DNA of 8,845 bases from Candidatus Woesearchaeota archaeon (GTDB lineage Archaea > Nanobdellota > Nanobdellia > Woesearchaeales > 21-14-0-10-32-9), in contig PWWA01000116.1 in the NCBI GenBank assembly GCA_003562145.1, positions 1 to 8,845 of the forward strand, in the 5' to 3' direction. How positions within the stretch are numbered: position 1 is the stretch's first letter; every line of letters starts with the position of its first letter. Both the position numbers and the translations under genes were made by a program. A model generated the notes under the pieces. The model had not been told where the DNA came from and did not search any database. It worked only from the letters and a program-made list of their open reading frames with translations. This document shows positions 1 through 7,163 of this stretch, piece after piece.

Positions 1-650
1 AAGGAGGATTCCCCGAAACATTCACACTAAAAAAAGATAAATACTACAAAGAATACATAACCTCCCTTGTAGTAGACAAGATAATCTACAAAGACATCCC
101 CACACTATACAAAATAGAAGACCCAAGATTCCTAAGAATACTGCTAGAAATAATCTCCACCAACCCAGGAATGTACATAGACTACCAATCACTCAGCAAA
201 AAACTCGGAAAGGACAGGAGAGTAATAAAAAAATATGTAACATACCTGCAAGACAGCTACCTAATAAGGCTCCTCGGAAACTACAGGAAAGGAAGCATGA
301 CAACACTCCGAAAAATGAAAAGAGCATACCCCACAGACAACTCATTCACAAAATTATTCGTGCCAACAATAAACGAAACAACACTCGGAAAAATGGTCGA
401 AACAACCATAGTAAACAAGCTAAAAGCAACCACCTTCTGGAAAAACACCAAAGAAATAGACATAATACACAACAACGAACCCATAGAAATAAAATACCAA
501 GAAACCATAACAAACCAAGACCTAAAACCCCTAAAAGAATTCATAAAAAAACATAACGCCAAAAAAGGCATCCTAATAACAAAACACCACGAAAAAAAAG
601 GAACAATAAAACAAATACCTGCATGGAAATACCACCTCACAAAAACCTAA
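1..650 (+). CDS. AAA-ATPase of the DUF4143 family, C-terminal part (5' truncated by window edge)
   Basis: The reading frame is open from the first bases and ends with TAA at 648-650, giving 215 visible codons. It begins with GGFPE, the motif that typically follows the AAA_14 ATPase core in this family, so the P-loop half lies outside the window. Around fragment residues 62-105 there is a helix-turn-helix-like stretch (LSKKLGKDRRVIKKYVTYL). The C-terminal DUF4143 region follows the PD-(D/E)xK nuclease-fold pattern: G-x-x-x-E at E133, then EID (D153), then IEIK (E162 and K164), then a Lys-rich end with GILITK. Such proteins are common in archaea, are often mobile or horizontally acquired, and their cellular role is poorly defined. 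Codons end mostly in A or C, unlike the genes downstream. No promoter or start is visible. The family call is fairly firm; whether the nuclease-like domain cuts DNA is unknown. Confidence 0.85.
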   Translation, partial: GGFPETFTLKKDKYYKEYITSLVVDKIIYKDIPTLYKIEDPRFLRILLEIISTNPGMYIDYQSLSKKLGKDRRVIKKYVTYLQDSYLIRLLGNYRKGSMTTLRKMKRAYPTDNSFTKLFVPTINETTLGKMVETTIVNKLKATTFWKNTKEIDIIHNNEPIEIKYQETITNQDLKPLKEFIKKHNAKKGILITKHHEKKGTIKQIPAWKYHLTKT

Positions 651-711
651 AAACAACCCCTAGTCCCGCCACAAAACCCTGGAACATGCGCGGAGAAGAG
701 CAAAGAAACCC

Positions 712-720
712 TCCTCAAAG
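712..720. repeat. Left 9-bp target site duplication (tcctcaaag)
   Basis: The 9-mer tcctcaaag abuts the left inverted repeat and recurs exactly at 864-872, immediately after the right inverted repeat. A perfect direct repeat touching both outer ends of a terminal-inverted-repeat element is the expected footprint of transposition with a 9-bp staggered cut. The match extends two further bases (cc) on the left only because the element itself happens to end in cc. Confidence 0.8.
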
Positions 721-736
721 GGCTCTGTCCCAAATC
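721..736 (+). repeat. Left terminal inverted repeat of the MITE
   Basis: The sequence ggctctgtcccaaatc matches the reverse complement of 848-863 at 15 of 16 positions; the mismatch is at position 12 (a versus g). Similarity beyond this is limited to the subterminal ttgctgc block. Confidence 0.85.
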
Positions 737-769
737 TCACATTTTATTGCTGCGAAAACACTACTGCGT

Positions 770-784
770 CCTGCCTGGCGCAGG
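770..784. repeat. Small internal hairpin in the MITE
   Basis: The arms cctgc (770-774) and gcagg (780-784) are perfect inverted repeats around a 5-nt loop. The hairpin lies in the interior of the transposable element. No function can be read from it. Confidence 0.45.
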
Positions 785-794
785 TTCATCGTCA

Positions 795-818
795 AGCAAG
801 CTGCATGAATCGCTTGCT
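795..818. repeat. Internal hairpin in the MITE, 7-bp stem
   Basis: The arms agcaagc (795-801) and gcttgct (812-818) are perfect inverted repeats with a 10-nt loop. Internal palindromes are frequent in MITE-type elements. This is not followed by a T-run, so it does not look like a terminator. Confidence 0.5.
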
Positions 819-847
819 CTCCTGGCTTGTTTCAAGGCAGCAACAAT

Positions 848-863
848 GATTCGGGACAGAGCC
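848..863 (-). repeat. Right terminal inverted repeat of the MITE
   Basis: The sequence gattcgggacagagcc is the inverted partner of 721-736 (15 of 16 match). It ends directly at the right copy of the 9-bp target duplication. Confidence 0.85.
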
Positions 864-872
864 TCCTCAAAG
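864..872. repeat. Right 9-bp target site duplication (tcctcaaag)
   Basis: This is an exact copy of 712-720, directly following the right inverted repeat. The next bases, aaaagttttaaata, form the upstream edge of the promoter of the following gene, so the insertion site was at the BRE/TATA boundary. Confidence 0.8.
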
Positions 873-886
873 AAAAGTTTTAAATA
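873..886 (+). promoter_or_regulatory. Archaeal BRE/TATA promoter of the large secreted protein gene
   Basis: The TATA box tttaaata lies at 879-886, preceded by a purine-rich stretch (aaaag, 873-877) in the TFB-recognition position. With the usual spacing of about 25 nt, transcription would start near 908-912, giving a leader of roughly 40 nt before the ATG at 949. The core ttttaaatact (878-888) is identical to that upstream of the gene at 7176. Confidence 0.65.
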
Positions 887-932
887 CTAATAAACACCGG
901 GATAAACCAAACAACGCAGGGAAACCTAAAAA

Positions 933-937
933 GAGGG
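933..937 (+). promoter_or_regulatory. Weak Shine-Dalgarno-like site (gaggg)
   Basis: The sequence gaggg pairs partly with the CCUCC end of archaeal 16S rRNA. It is 11 nt before the ATG at 949, a rather long spacing. It lies inside taaaaagaggg (927-937), which recurs exactly at 7158-7168 upstream of the other surface-protein gene. Confidence 0.45.
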
Positions 938-948
938 CGGACAACAAC

Positions 949-3900
949 ATGAACACCAAGAAAATCGCGTTCCTAATAATACTAATAGTTCTAACAACGC
1001 TATACGCAAACACAGCATTGGCAGACACACTGAATTACGAAGACTACGAACTTCCCAGTTATCCCCCAGGCACACCTCTAGGTACGTGTAGGTATGTTGA
1101 TGGAAACGATGAACTTTATCTTATGTACGGCAGCTTAAATGATTGTCCATCCCAAGTATATATTGAATACAACGACCAAACTTTTAACAGGATTGGTGGT
1201 ATTAATTTCGATGAGTGTGGCGCTCTTTACGCAGCATTTGACCAAACACAAATGTGTTCCTCTAGGTCTGCATCTTCTGCAACAGGAACAACAAGTCCTT
1301 GTAGTTATAAAATATCTGAAACAGATAACATAGTTACAAGAGAAGGAATAGACTTCACAAGCGATGTATGCAGGTGCGGAAACGATTTTTATAGTATAAA
1401 CGACCCAGGATATTGTGATGATGGAGTATACTTAGCAGGTGAAGGAAGCACAGCAAGTTCACAATCAAATCCTGATAGAGCAGACTATATAAATTCAGGC
1501 TCTTACCCAGGTAGTCTCTATGGAGCTTGTGTTTTTGAGGTGTCTATTCCGACTTATGACCCTTTTCATGTTCACGGAGAAACAATGACTGAATACCATT
1601 GCAATACATATGCCTTGCCTGATTTCACAAAAAACATGGGTTGGTTTCCTGGAACAATGGGTGAAGGGTGGCCAGATCCTCTAAAGTTTCTTGACAGTGA
1701 TGCTTCTGCTATGGCTGCAGTGCTTCCTCCGTTCTGCCCACATGATATAAGCAAACTTGGAGGTGTTGCTGAATACTGTCATTGTGGCGGGGAGACTTTG
1801 AGTGTTTCGGATGGTGGTAGGTGTGATTATGCTGATCCTGTTCTTTGTACTGATTTGGATTCCTGTGGGGACTGGCAGATTGGTGGTTACATAAATCCTA
1901 AACGAAATGAGTTTAATTATAGTAAAGCTATACTTCGTGATTCTTTCAATTTTTTCCCATCCACCCTCAGACCAGGTCATAGTGGGAATACTGTTCCTGC
2001 CAGGGAAATGGGCAGGCATAGTGATTCTTATTTTTATTCTATTTATTCAACATGGGTTTTCTTGGATGAGGACAAGGTCGTGGAGTTCAGAGGAGAAGTT
2101 AACGAAGGTCTGACAATGACTGTTTTCCGGGCTGAGCCAAGCGGGAGAGGTGGTTGGAACATCGAAGAGATTAATCGTGTTATCAGATCAAGACAAATAA
2201 ATGCAAATCAAGCGGAGGACCTAAGAATTTCTCTCACAGAAAGTTCTGATAGAGTTCTTGAAAAAGGTTGGTATTTGATAAATATAGTTTACTGGGATAG
2301 AGGTGGTGATGATTACCTCGTGTTAGAGCCTTTTGTTGACGGTAGTAGGACGAGGGTTAATGATGCTTTTAGAGTCGTAAATTCTTATGGTCCTTTAGGA
2401 TTAGATCCGGGATTGTTTGAAGAGGAGGAGGACGCTGAGTGGGCTTGTACGAGCGACCCTTACCTGAATGGAGATTGGCATAGTGAGTGGGAGACCGATG
2501 AGTATAGTATTAGGTGTTGCGGTATAGACCCAACTAATTTTGGTACGCAAGCTCCGGATGAACTGGTTTGCACTACTTCTGGGTGGAGTCGCATTGAAAA
2601 ATGTGTTGTTGATGGAGAGGAACTTGATGGAACGCATTATCTTCCAAGGTTAAGAGATGATTTTGGCTTTGATGTTGCTTGTTGTGGAAATAATCCTGAA
2701 AGTGCTTCTGATGGAGGCGACCTTGGCAGGATTAGTCCTGACGGCCAATTTGTTTGTCTTGATGACGCTGGAGGACATCCTGGCACTGATTTTATTTGGA
2801 GGGATGCTGTAGATCAATCTAATTCTTTTGTTGTGCGCCAGGCTGAGGACACACATTTTATTTCTAATTCTGCTGAATGGCTTTATTGTGATGCTTCAGG
2901 AAAAGGATTTGGTGATAATGAGCCGGGTGTTTCAAGGTATGGTTCTTTTTATATGCCTGCGGCTGCTTTAGGGTCGTGTGCTGCTTTGCTTGAAATGGCG
3001 TTGCCAAAAAATTTTCCTTCTGGAACAGGTACTGAGAGAAGGGTTTATGTGTGTGATGAAAACAGACCTGGTCCTTGTAGAGATAACGCAAATTCTTCTG
3101 GGTTTAAGGCTTATTGTTTCAAAGATGCGAGTTATGATAATAATCCTACTAATTTTGTAACTTACTGCAGCGATAACTGCGAGATATTTGATGGGTTTTG
3201 GCGTGCTTTACAGAACCCTGATTTAAAGGTTCCTGATCATACACGCCCTACTTCATCAAGTGGTAGGGTTGATTCTGAGTGTTCTGATGGCAGGTTTGCT
3301 GAAGGATGTTTTGAAGGCGGTAATGGAGAGGATAATGGGGAGAGTGGCTATGAAAATATAAATGACTATCTTATAGATTTGCATTTTTTTTCGCAAGGCA
3401 AGCCTGATTCTTTTATATGCTATGATATTAATGAGAATAATTATTTTATGGAGTGTTGTAGTGTTTTCAATCCCAATTCTTGTACTAATAGGAATAATCG
3501 TTTGAATGATTACATTTTGAGTCCTATGAGTTCTTATTTGTTGGACGGTCAGCCTTTGCATGCTTTAATCACGAATTTCGATACGGGTACTCGCTTTCAG
3601 CATAGAAGGTATGAATCATTGCAAAAAGGTGGTTCAGCTGGTTTTTCTGGGAATGCTTTGAAAATCAAGGATTGGACTCAGTTTGATTATTTGCATTTTC
3701 AGTTTTCATATACTAGGGGCGCCCTTGGAAATATTGTTTTCGAGGACAGTAATGGAGAAATTGCTTCTCTTGATTTGAATAATTATATTAATAGCATTGG
3801 CGATGTTATTGTTTGGCAATCTGTCACGATTCCTCTAAAAGATATTAATGATGCCAATTCTGATTTTAATTTGGGTAATGTTCAGTCCATTAGAATCTTT

Positions 3901-6207
3901 GTAACTGATGGCCCCACTTCATTGGTGTTTCATAACTTTTACTTAAGCACTAATTCCACTAATGATGTTTCTGTGCCTGGCGAAGAATATTTTTGTTCTG
4001 GTCCTTGGGGTGGCTGGATAAGCAATCTTGATGGTCCTAGTGATGCAGGCTTTGGAGATAATGCTCCTCCTTCAATGTACGAAATGTATGAATATGCTTG
4101 TAATTTGAACCCTGCTTATCGTTGGACTGGCAGGAGGTGCTGCGGGGACGATACAAAATATTATAATTACGGGGAATGGTTTACTGATACCAATGGTTTT
4201 TGTTGGGGGGGCGCACCTGTTTTTAATGATAGTACAATTGCGTCCTCTGTATCCTTGGATTATTCCTCTAGGAATTTAACTGAGAAGTCTTTGCTTTATT
4301 ATAACGGAAATATTTATTCGTGTCACCTACCAAAAAACCATTATGACAAGCAGTTTTCCTACGATGGCACTACTCTTTTGAATTCTAATTTCAGGAATCA
4401 AGTTGATGAAGTAAAAGATCCTTTCTCTGTAGTTGGGTCGTGGATGTGCCAAGAAGGACAAGGTTGGGTCAAGTTAGAGGATGTTAACAGGGTTATGCTA
4501 TTGTCTTCGGTCCTTAACGGTATTGCTCTCGAAAAAAGTGATGATGAATACACGTTGTTCTGCGGTGATCATGTTGGTGTTAGCAATTATCTTGGTAGTG
4601 CAGAGTACGCTGTTAAGCATGGTTTGTTGGGGGTTGGGCTTTGTGTTCTTAGGACTGGGCCGAATAAGGTGCCTGATGAGAGCCCTAAGCACTTAGTGGT
4701 TGGCGTTGAGATAAATGACAGTGTTGAGATGGAAGATTACCTTGAAAAAGTTATAAGGGCATTCCTTCCTTTTGCGCACAGTGATACTAGTATTAATTGT
4801 GCTGGCGCCCCGGATAATCCTTCTTCAAGCCAGTTCTTTAGGTCTTGTAGTGTCGAGAACGGAGAGGGATTGCGAGTTTACTATAATAAGCCTTTTAACT
4901 TATTATTAATAAGCAATTCCAGGATAACGAATGATTATATTGATAATGATGGTTTTGTCGGTTTCCTGGCTGACAGCTGGTATAAGATAAGTAAGTGGTG
5001 GAAAAACATTTTTGGAAGGGACTCGGATGCTTCTTCTCCTTTTGAGGATATCCCTGAAGACATACGGAACTTATACATAGCGGTTCAGGGAGATAAAAGC
5101 ATTGTGGGCACTCTTGCCCCTCAGCCAAGCGGGGATTTTTTTAAAGGGCATGTAAGCTATAATAAGGCCACTAATAATATTTCTTTCTTAAAAGATGTTA
5201 TGACTAGGAATAACCCTGGTGTTACTGTTCATTATCTTGCGGATGGGAGTGTGCAAGCGCTTTCTTTTACTAATGTGGGTGTTGATGACTGGAAGAGGAT
5301 TTCATCGGATTTAAGGCTTGACAGTTCTAGTCCTGGAGTGGACTTCGGTTTTGTTTGTCCTCAGCCGTTCAGGGAATTGATAATTGGTGATGACAGGGTT
5401 TGTGAGCCTCCCCAGTGCAGAGTAGACGATGAGTGTCGCCCTGATAGATGGGAGTGTACAGAGATTGAGATCCTGCGTAAGTATGAGTCTTATTGTGACG
5501 AAGACGAAGGAAGGTGCGTAGAAAGACAAACGCAAATTTCTGGTTGTAAAGATTATTATGGATTAAACGTTTGCTCTGATGATCGCACTAAATGTGTTGA
5601 ATGCAGCGACTTGTATGGTGGTTGTAGTCCTGGTTTTAGATGTGAAAACAATGAATGTGTGAAGGAAATTACGGAGAATGGTAATGGGGAGCCAGGTGGT
5701 GTAGATGTAAAGGCGATTTTTAAAATAAGTCCTCCCAATCCGCGTACTCTTTATAATGTGATGTTCGAAAGCGAGAGCCCTCCTACTTTATCGCATTCTT
5801 GGGTGATACATGATGATTCAGGCGATTCAATAAAATCTGAAGAAGACCTACGTACGATTCGGCACTCTTTCGAGGTTGAAGGCTGGTATACTGTTTCTTT
5901 AACTGTTTCCGATGACGAGCACGAAGATACACACGTTGTTGGCTTCAGTGTCTTACCTTGCAGGCGTACGTGTGAAGATTATGGGTTAAACCCGTGCAGA
6001 TATTTAGAGCCTCCTTACCCGGAAACTTATGAGCCTAACGGTGTGACCCCTGAGCCAAGAGAGTACTGTACAGAAATAATTAATGAATGTATACGGCCTA
6101 ACGGGGATCCGTTAACCATTTGGTGCGAGTATGATAGGTGGTCTGGAAGCGGTAGTGGTGATGACTTTGTGGATCTGGAGCCCCCTGAGTATATCGAGCG
6201 AGAATAA
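949..6207 (+). CDS. Giant secreted cysteine-rich multi-module surface protein with PKD domain
   Basis: The 1752-residue product begins with a clear Sec signal peptide: positive MNTKK, a hydrophobic core to about residue 20, and ALA-D at 23-26 as the likely cleavage site. There are about 68 cysteines. Two N-terminal repeats share C-x-C-G and a C 13 residues later (141-156 and 277-292). Residues about 340-465 form a beta-rich region ending in GWYLINIVYWDRGGDDYL, reminiscent of PA14. Paired CC motifs occur at 523-524, 578-579, 836-837 and 1064-1065, three of them as CCG. Residues about 895-1000 (with WQSVTIPLKDI) look like a carbohydrate-binding-type beta-sandwich. A Trp-rich helix lies at 1341-1356, a dense Cys module at 1470-1570, and a PKD domain at about 1585-1668. 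There is no C-terminal membrane anchor, so it is probably extracellular or held by partners. Similar large Cys-rich proteins are typical of DPANN archaea. The exact function is unknown; polysaccharide or cell-cell contact is an inference. Confidence 0.85.
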   Translation: MNTKKIAFLIILIVLTTLYANTALADTLNYEDYELPSYPPGTPLGTCRYVDGNDELYLMYGSLNDCPSQVYIEYNDQTFNRIGGINFDECGALYAAFDQTQMCSSRSASSATGTTSPCSYKISETDNIVTREGIDFTSDVCRCGNDFYSINDPGYCDDGVYLAGEGSTASSQSNPDRADYINSGSYPGSLYGACVFEVSIPTYDPFHVHGETMTEYHCNTYALPDFTKNMGWFPGTMGEGWPDPLKFLDSDASAMAAVLPPFCPHDISKLGGVAEYCHCGGETLSVSDGGRCDYADPVLCTDLDSCGDWQIGGYINPKRNEFNYSKAILRDSFNFFPSTLRPGHSGNTVPAREMGRHSDSYFYSIYSTWVFLDEDKVVEFRGEVNEGLTMTVFRAEPSGRGGWNIEEINRVIRSRQINANQAEDLRISLTESSDRVLEKGWYLINIVYWDRGGDDYLVLEPFVDGSRTRVNDAFRVVNSYGPLGLDPGLFEEEEDAEWACTSDPYLNGDWHSEWETDEYSIRCCGIDPTNFGTQAPDELVCTTSGWSRIEKCVVDGEELDGTHYLPRLRDDFGFDVACCGNNPESASDGGDLGRISPDGQFVCLDDAGGHPGTDFIWRDAVDQSNSFVVRQAEDTHFISNSAEWLYCDASGKGFGDNEPGVSRYGSFYMPAAALGSCAALLEMALPKNFPSGTGTERRVYVCDENRPGPCRDNANSSGFKAYCFKDASYDNNPTNFVTYCSDNCEIFDGFWRALQNPDLKVPDHTRPTSSSGRVDSECSDGRFAEGCFEGGNGEDNGESGYENINDYLIDLHFFSQGKPDSFICYDINENNYFMECCSVFNPNSCTNRNNRLNDYILSPMSSYLLDGQPLHALITNFDTGTRFQHRRYESLQKGGSAGFSGNALKIKDWTQFDYLHFQFSYTRGALGNIVFEDSNGEIASLDLNNYINSIGDVIVWQSVTIPLKDINDANSDFNLGNVQSIRIFVTDGPTSLVFHNFYLSTNSTNDVSVPGEEYFCSGPWGGWISNLDGPSDAGFGDNAPPSMYEMYEYACNLNPAYRWTGRRCCGDDTKYYNYGEWFTDTNGFCWGGAPVFNDSTIASSVSLDYSSRNLTEKSLLYYNGNIYSCHLPKNHYDKQFSYDGTTLLNSNFRNQVDEVKDPFSVVGSWMCQEGQGWVKLEDVNRVMLLSSVLNGIALEKSDDEYTLFCGDHVGVSNYLGSAEYAVKHGLLGVGLCVLRTGPNKVPDESPKHLVVGVEINDSVEMEDYLEKVIRAFLPFAHSDTSINCAGAPDNPSSSQFFRSCSVENGEGLRVYYNKPFNLLLISNSRITNDYIDNDGFVGFLADSWYKISKWWKNIFGRDSDASSPFEDIPEDIRNLYIAVQGDKSIVGTLAPQPSGDFFKGHVSYNKATNNISFLKDVMTRNNPGVTVHYLADGSVQALSFTNVGVDDWKRISSDLRLDSSSPGVDFGFVCPQPFRELIIGDDRVCEPPQCRVDDECRPDRWECTEIEILRKYESYCDEDEGRCVERQTQISGCKDYYGLNVCSDDRTKCVECSDLYGGCSPGFRCENNECVKEITENGNGEPGGVDVKAIFKISPPNPRTLYNVMFESESPPTLSHSWVIHDDSGDSIKSEEDLRTIRHSFEVEGWYTVSLTVSDDEHEDTHVVGFSVLPCRRTCEDYGLNPCRYLEPPYPETYEPNGVTPEPREYCTEIINECIRPNGDPLTIWCEYDRWSGSGSGDDFVDLEPPEYIERE
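1369..1419 (+). repeat. Protein-level repeat A, copy 1 (CxCG...GxCD)
   Basis: This encodes residues 141-157 (CRCGNDFYSINDPGYCD). Copy 2 at 1777-1827 has the same spacing, with C-x-C-G, a Ser at the same place, Gly then any residue then Cys-Asp. The two copies have diverged strongly at DNA level, so this is an old internal duplication or a recurrent disulfide motif. Confidence 0.55.
1777..1827 (+). repeat. Protein-level repeat A, copy 2 (CxCG...GxCD)
   Basis: This encodes residues 277-293 (CHCGGETLSVSDGGRCD). It is aligned without gaps to copy 1 at residues 141-157, keeping all three cysteines, the Gly after the second Cys, Ser, Asp, Gly and the terminal Asp. Confidence 0.55.
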
Positions 6208-6230
6208 GTACTTGTGGCTTTCCCATAACA

Positions 6231-6238
6231 TTTATATA
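6231..6238 (+). promoter_or_regulatory. TATA box for a leaderless Memo-like transcript
   Basis: The sequence tttatata lies 24 nt before the ATG at 6262, so the expected start of transcription falls at or next to the start codon. No Shine-Dalgarno-like sequence is present between the box and the ATG. Both facts fit a leaderless archaeal mRNA. The box is within the 54-nt gap after the preceding gene, which means the Memo-like gene can be transcribed independently. Confidence 0.7.
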
Positions 6239-6261
6239 AGACGATTCATTCAATTCTTTGT

Positions 6262-7113
6262 ATGAGGCAGGCGAGGCTTTCCGGTGTTTATTATAAGGCG
6301 GCTCCTACTTTGTTGTCTAAGCAGATAGAGGAGTGTTTTCTTTCTGGGAGGGGTCCGGGTGCTTTGCCTGTGGCTGTTAAAGCCAAAAAATCTTTGGTTA
6401 GAGGCATTATTGTTCCTAGGTATTCTTATGATAAGGCTGGCCCGGTGATGGCTTGGTCTTATAAGGCTTTGGCTGAATCAGGAATTCCTGACGTGGTTAT
6501 TATTATTGGGCAGTCTGAGAAGGGAACTGGTTTGTCAACAGAGCCTTATGAAACTCCTTTCGGTATTGTGCGCGTTGACCAAAAGCTAGCTTTGGCGGTC
6601 TCTGAAAAGGGAAGCCTAAAAGAAAATAATCCTTTGTTTGACGAAGACGAATTCGTTGAGTCTCAGCTTCCTTTCCTGCAATACGTTTATTCCCGGCAGG
6701 AAAACCTTAAGATACTCCCCTTGCTGCTCAGCCCTGGGGCGGAGCTTAAAAAAATTGTTCTTGACATAAAAGAGTCTTTGATGGAGCAGGACAAGAAAGC
6801 CACGGTAATTGTCCCGGTGAATTTTACGAGTTACGGCCGTAACCATAATTACATTCCTTTCTCGAGTGACGCGCACAAGCAAGTATATGCGTTGGATGAA
6901 GGCGCTATAAACCTTATAAGGGAGAACAAGCCCAATGATTACTTGAAGTACGTGGATGACAAGGCGATGAACACAGACAACTTTATGGGTGTAACCGCGT
7001 TGCTGCTGCTCTTGAAGGCAAAGAAAGCGTTGCTGGAGCAATATTATACGACTGCAGACTTAGACCAGGACTACAAGAATTTTGTGAGCTTTGCTTCTTT
7101 AGTGCTTAAATAA
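6262..7113 (+). CDS. Memo-family protein (AmmeMemoRadiSam protein B type) lacking the metal-site residues
   Basis: This 283-residue protein spans the usual Memo length and aligns with the family along its whole course. It has an N-terminal RLSGVYYKA block (family A-x-AGxFYP), IIVPRYSYDKAGP...KAL (family PHAGYxYSG...KAL), IIGQSEKGTG (family IGPNHTGxG), ETPFGIVRVD (TPLGxVxVD), ESQLPFLQY (EHSIEVQLPFLQY), VNFTSY (SSDFTHY), and a C-terminal FVSFASLVLK. The canonical metal-site residues are replaced: R53 and E86 for the two first histidines, E130 for the His of EHS, N187 and S190 for the D and H of DFTH, and M242 for the Cys of ICG. Memo proteins resemble LigB-type dioxygenases, and archaeal ones are often linked to AMMECR1 and radical SAM genes, neither of which is seen here. 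The protein is probably cytoplasmic, having no signal peptide. A non-catalytic or altered role is inferred. Confidence 0.82.
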   Translation: MRQARLSGVYYKAAPTLLSKQIEECFLSGRGPGALPVAVKAKKSLVRGIIVPRYSYDKAGPVMAWSYKALAESGIPDVVIIIGQSEKGTGLSTEPYETPFGIVRVDQKLALAVSEKGSLKENNPLFDEDEFVESQLPFLQYVYSRQENLKILPLLLSPGAELKKIVLDIKESLMEQDKKATVIVPVNFTSYGRNHNYIPFSSDAHKQVYALDEGAINLIRENKPNDYLKYVDDKAMNTDNFMGVTALLLLLKAKKALLEQYYTTADLDQDYKNFVSFASLVLK

Positions 7114-7120
7114 GTAAAAT

Positions 7121-7128
7121 TTTAAATA
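7121..7128 (+). promoter_or_regulatory. TATA box of the pilin-like gene
   Basis: The sequence tttaaata lies within aaaattttaaatact, 8 nt after the Memo-like stop codon. Transcription would start near 7149-7153, leaving a leader of about 25 nt that contains the Shine-Dalgarno-like gagggtg. The core ttttaaatact equals that upstream of the secreted protein at 878-888. Confidence 0.65.
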
Positions 7129-7163
7129 CTCTTAGCCCAAAAAATGTTTTTATTGAATAAAAA

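Larger units (their letters stand above)
721..863. mobile_element. 143-bp MITE-like non-autonomous transposable element
   Basis: The element runs from ggctctgtccc to gggacagagcc. Its ends are 16-bp inverted repeats with one mismatch, and it is flanked by perfect 9-bp direct repeats (712-720 and 864-872). It has no room for a transposase and no credible ORF, so it would be moved in trans. A subterminal 7-bp inverted pair, ttgctgc (747-753) and gcagcaa (837-843), may be part of transposase recognition. Two internal hairpins lie at 770-784 and 795-818. It is more G/C-rich and less A-biased than the neighbouring coding DNA. I cannot assign it to an IS family: the GGCTCTGT end resembles several families, and the matching autonomous element is not in the window. 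It inserted just upstream of the promoter of the large secreted-protein gene. Confidence 0.8.

Noticed and set aside
281..640. Antisense ORF of 119 codons opposite the DUF4143 gene
   Set aside because: It results from the A/C-rich codons on the + strand, which leave few stops on the other strand; the + strand protein has clear family motifs.
623..808. Small + strand ORF of 61 codons overlapping the end of the DUF4143 gene and the MITE
   Set aside because: It has no ribosome binding site, no recognisable protein features, and runs from the 3' end of one gene into the transposable element.
710..872. Direct repeats as the start of a CRISPR array
   Set aside because: There are only two copies, they are 9 bp long, and they touch inverted repeats; a transposition footprint explains them fully.
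2130..5132. 11-bp match agccaagcggg at about 2134 and 5122 within the giant gene
   Set aside because: It encodes Pro-Ser-Gly in different contexts with no flanking similarity; chance is enough in a 5-kb gene.
6616..7041. Antisense ORF of 141 codons opposite the Memo-like gene
   Set aside because: The + strand protein is homologous to Memo across this region; the antisense product has no recognisable features.
7146..7150. Run of five T as a possible terminator of the Memo-like transcript
   Set aside because: It is too short and lies in the promoter/leader region of the next gene; there is not enough to call it.
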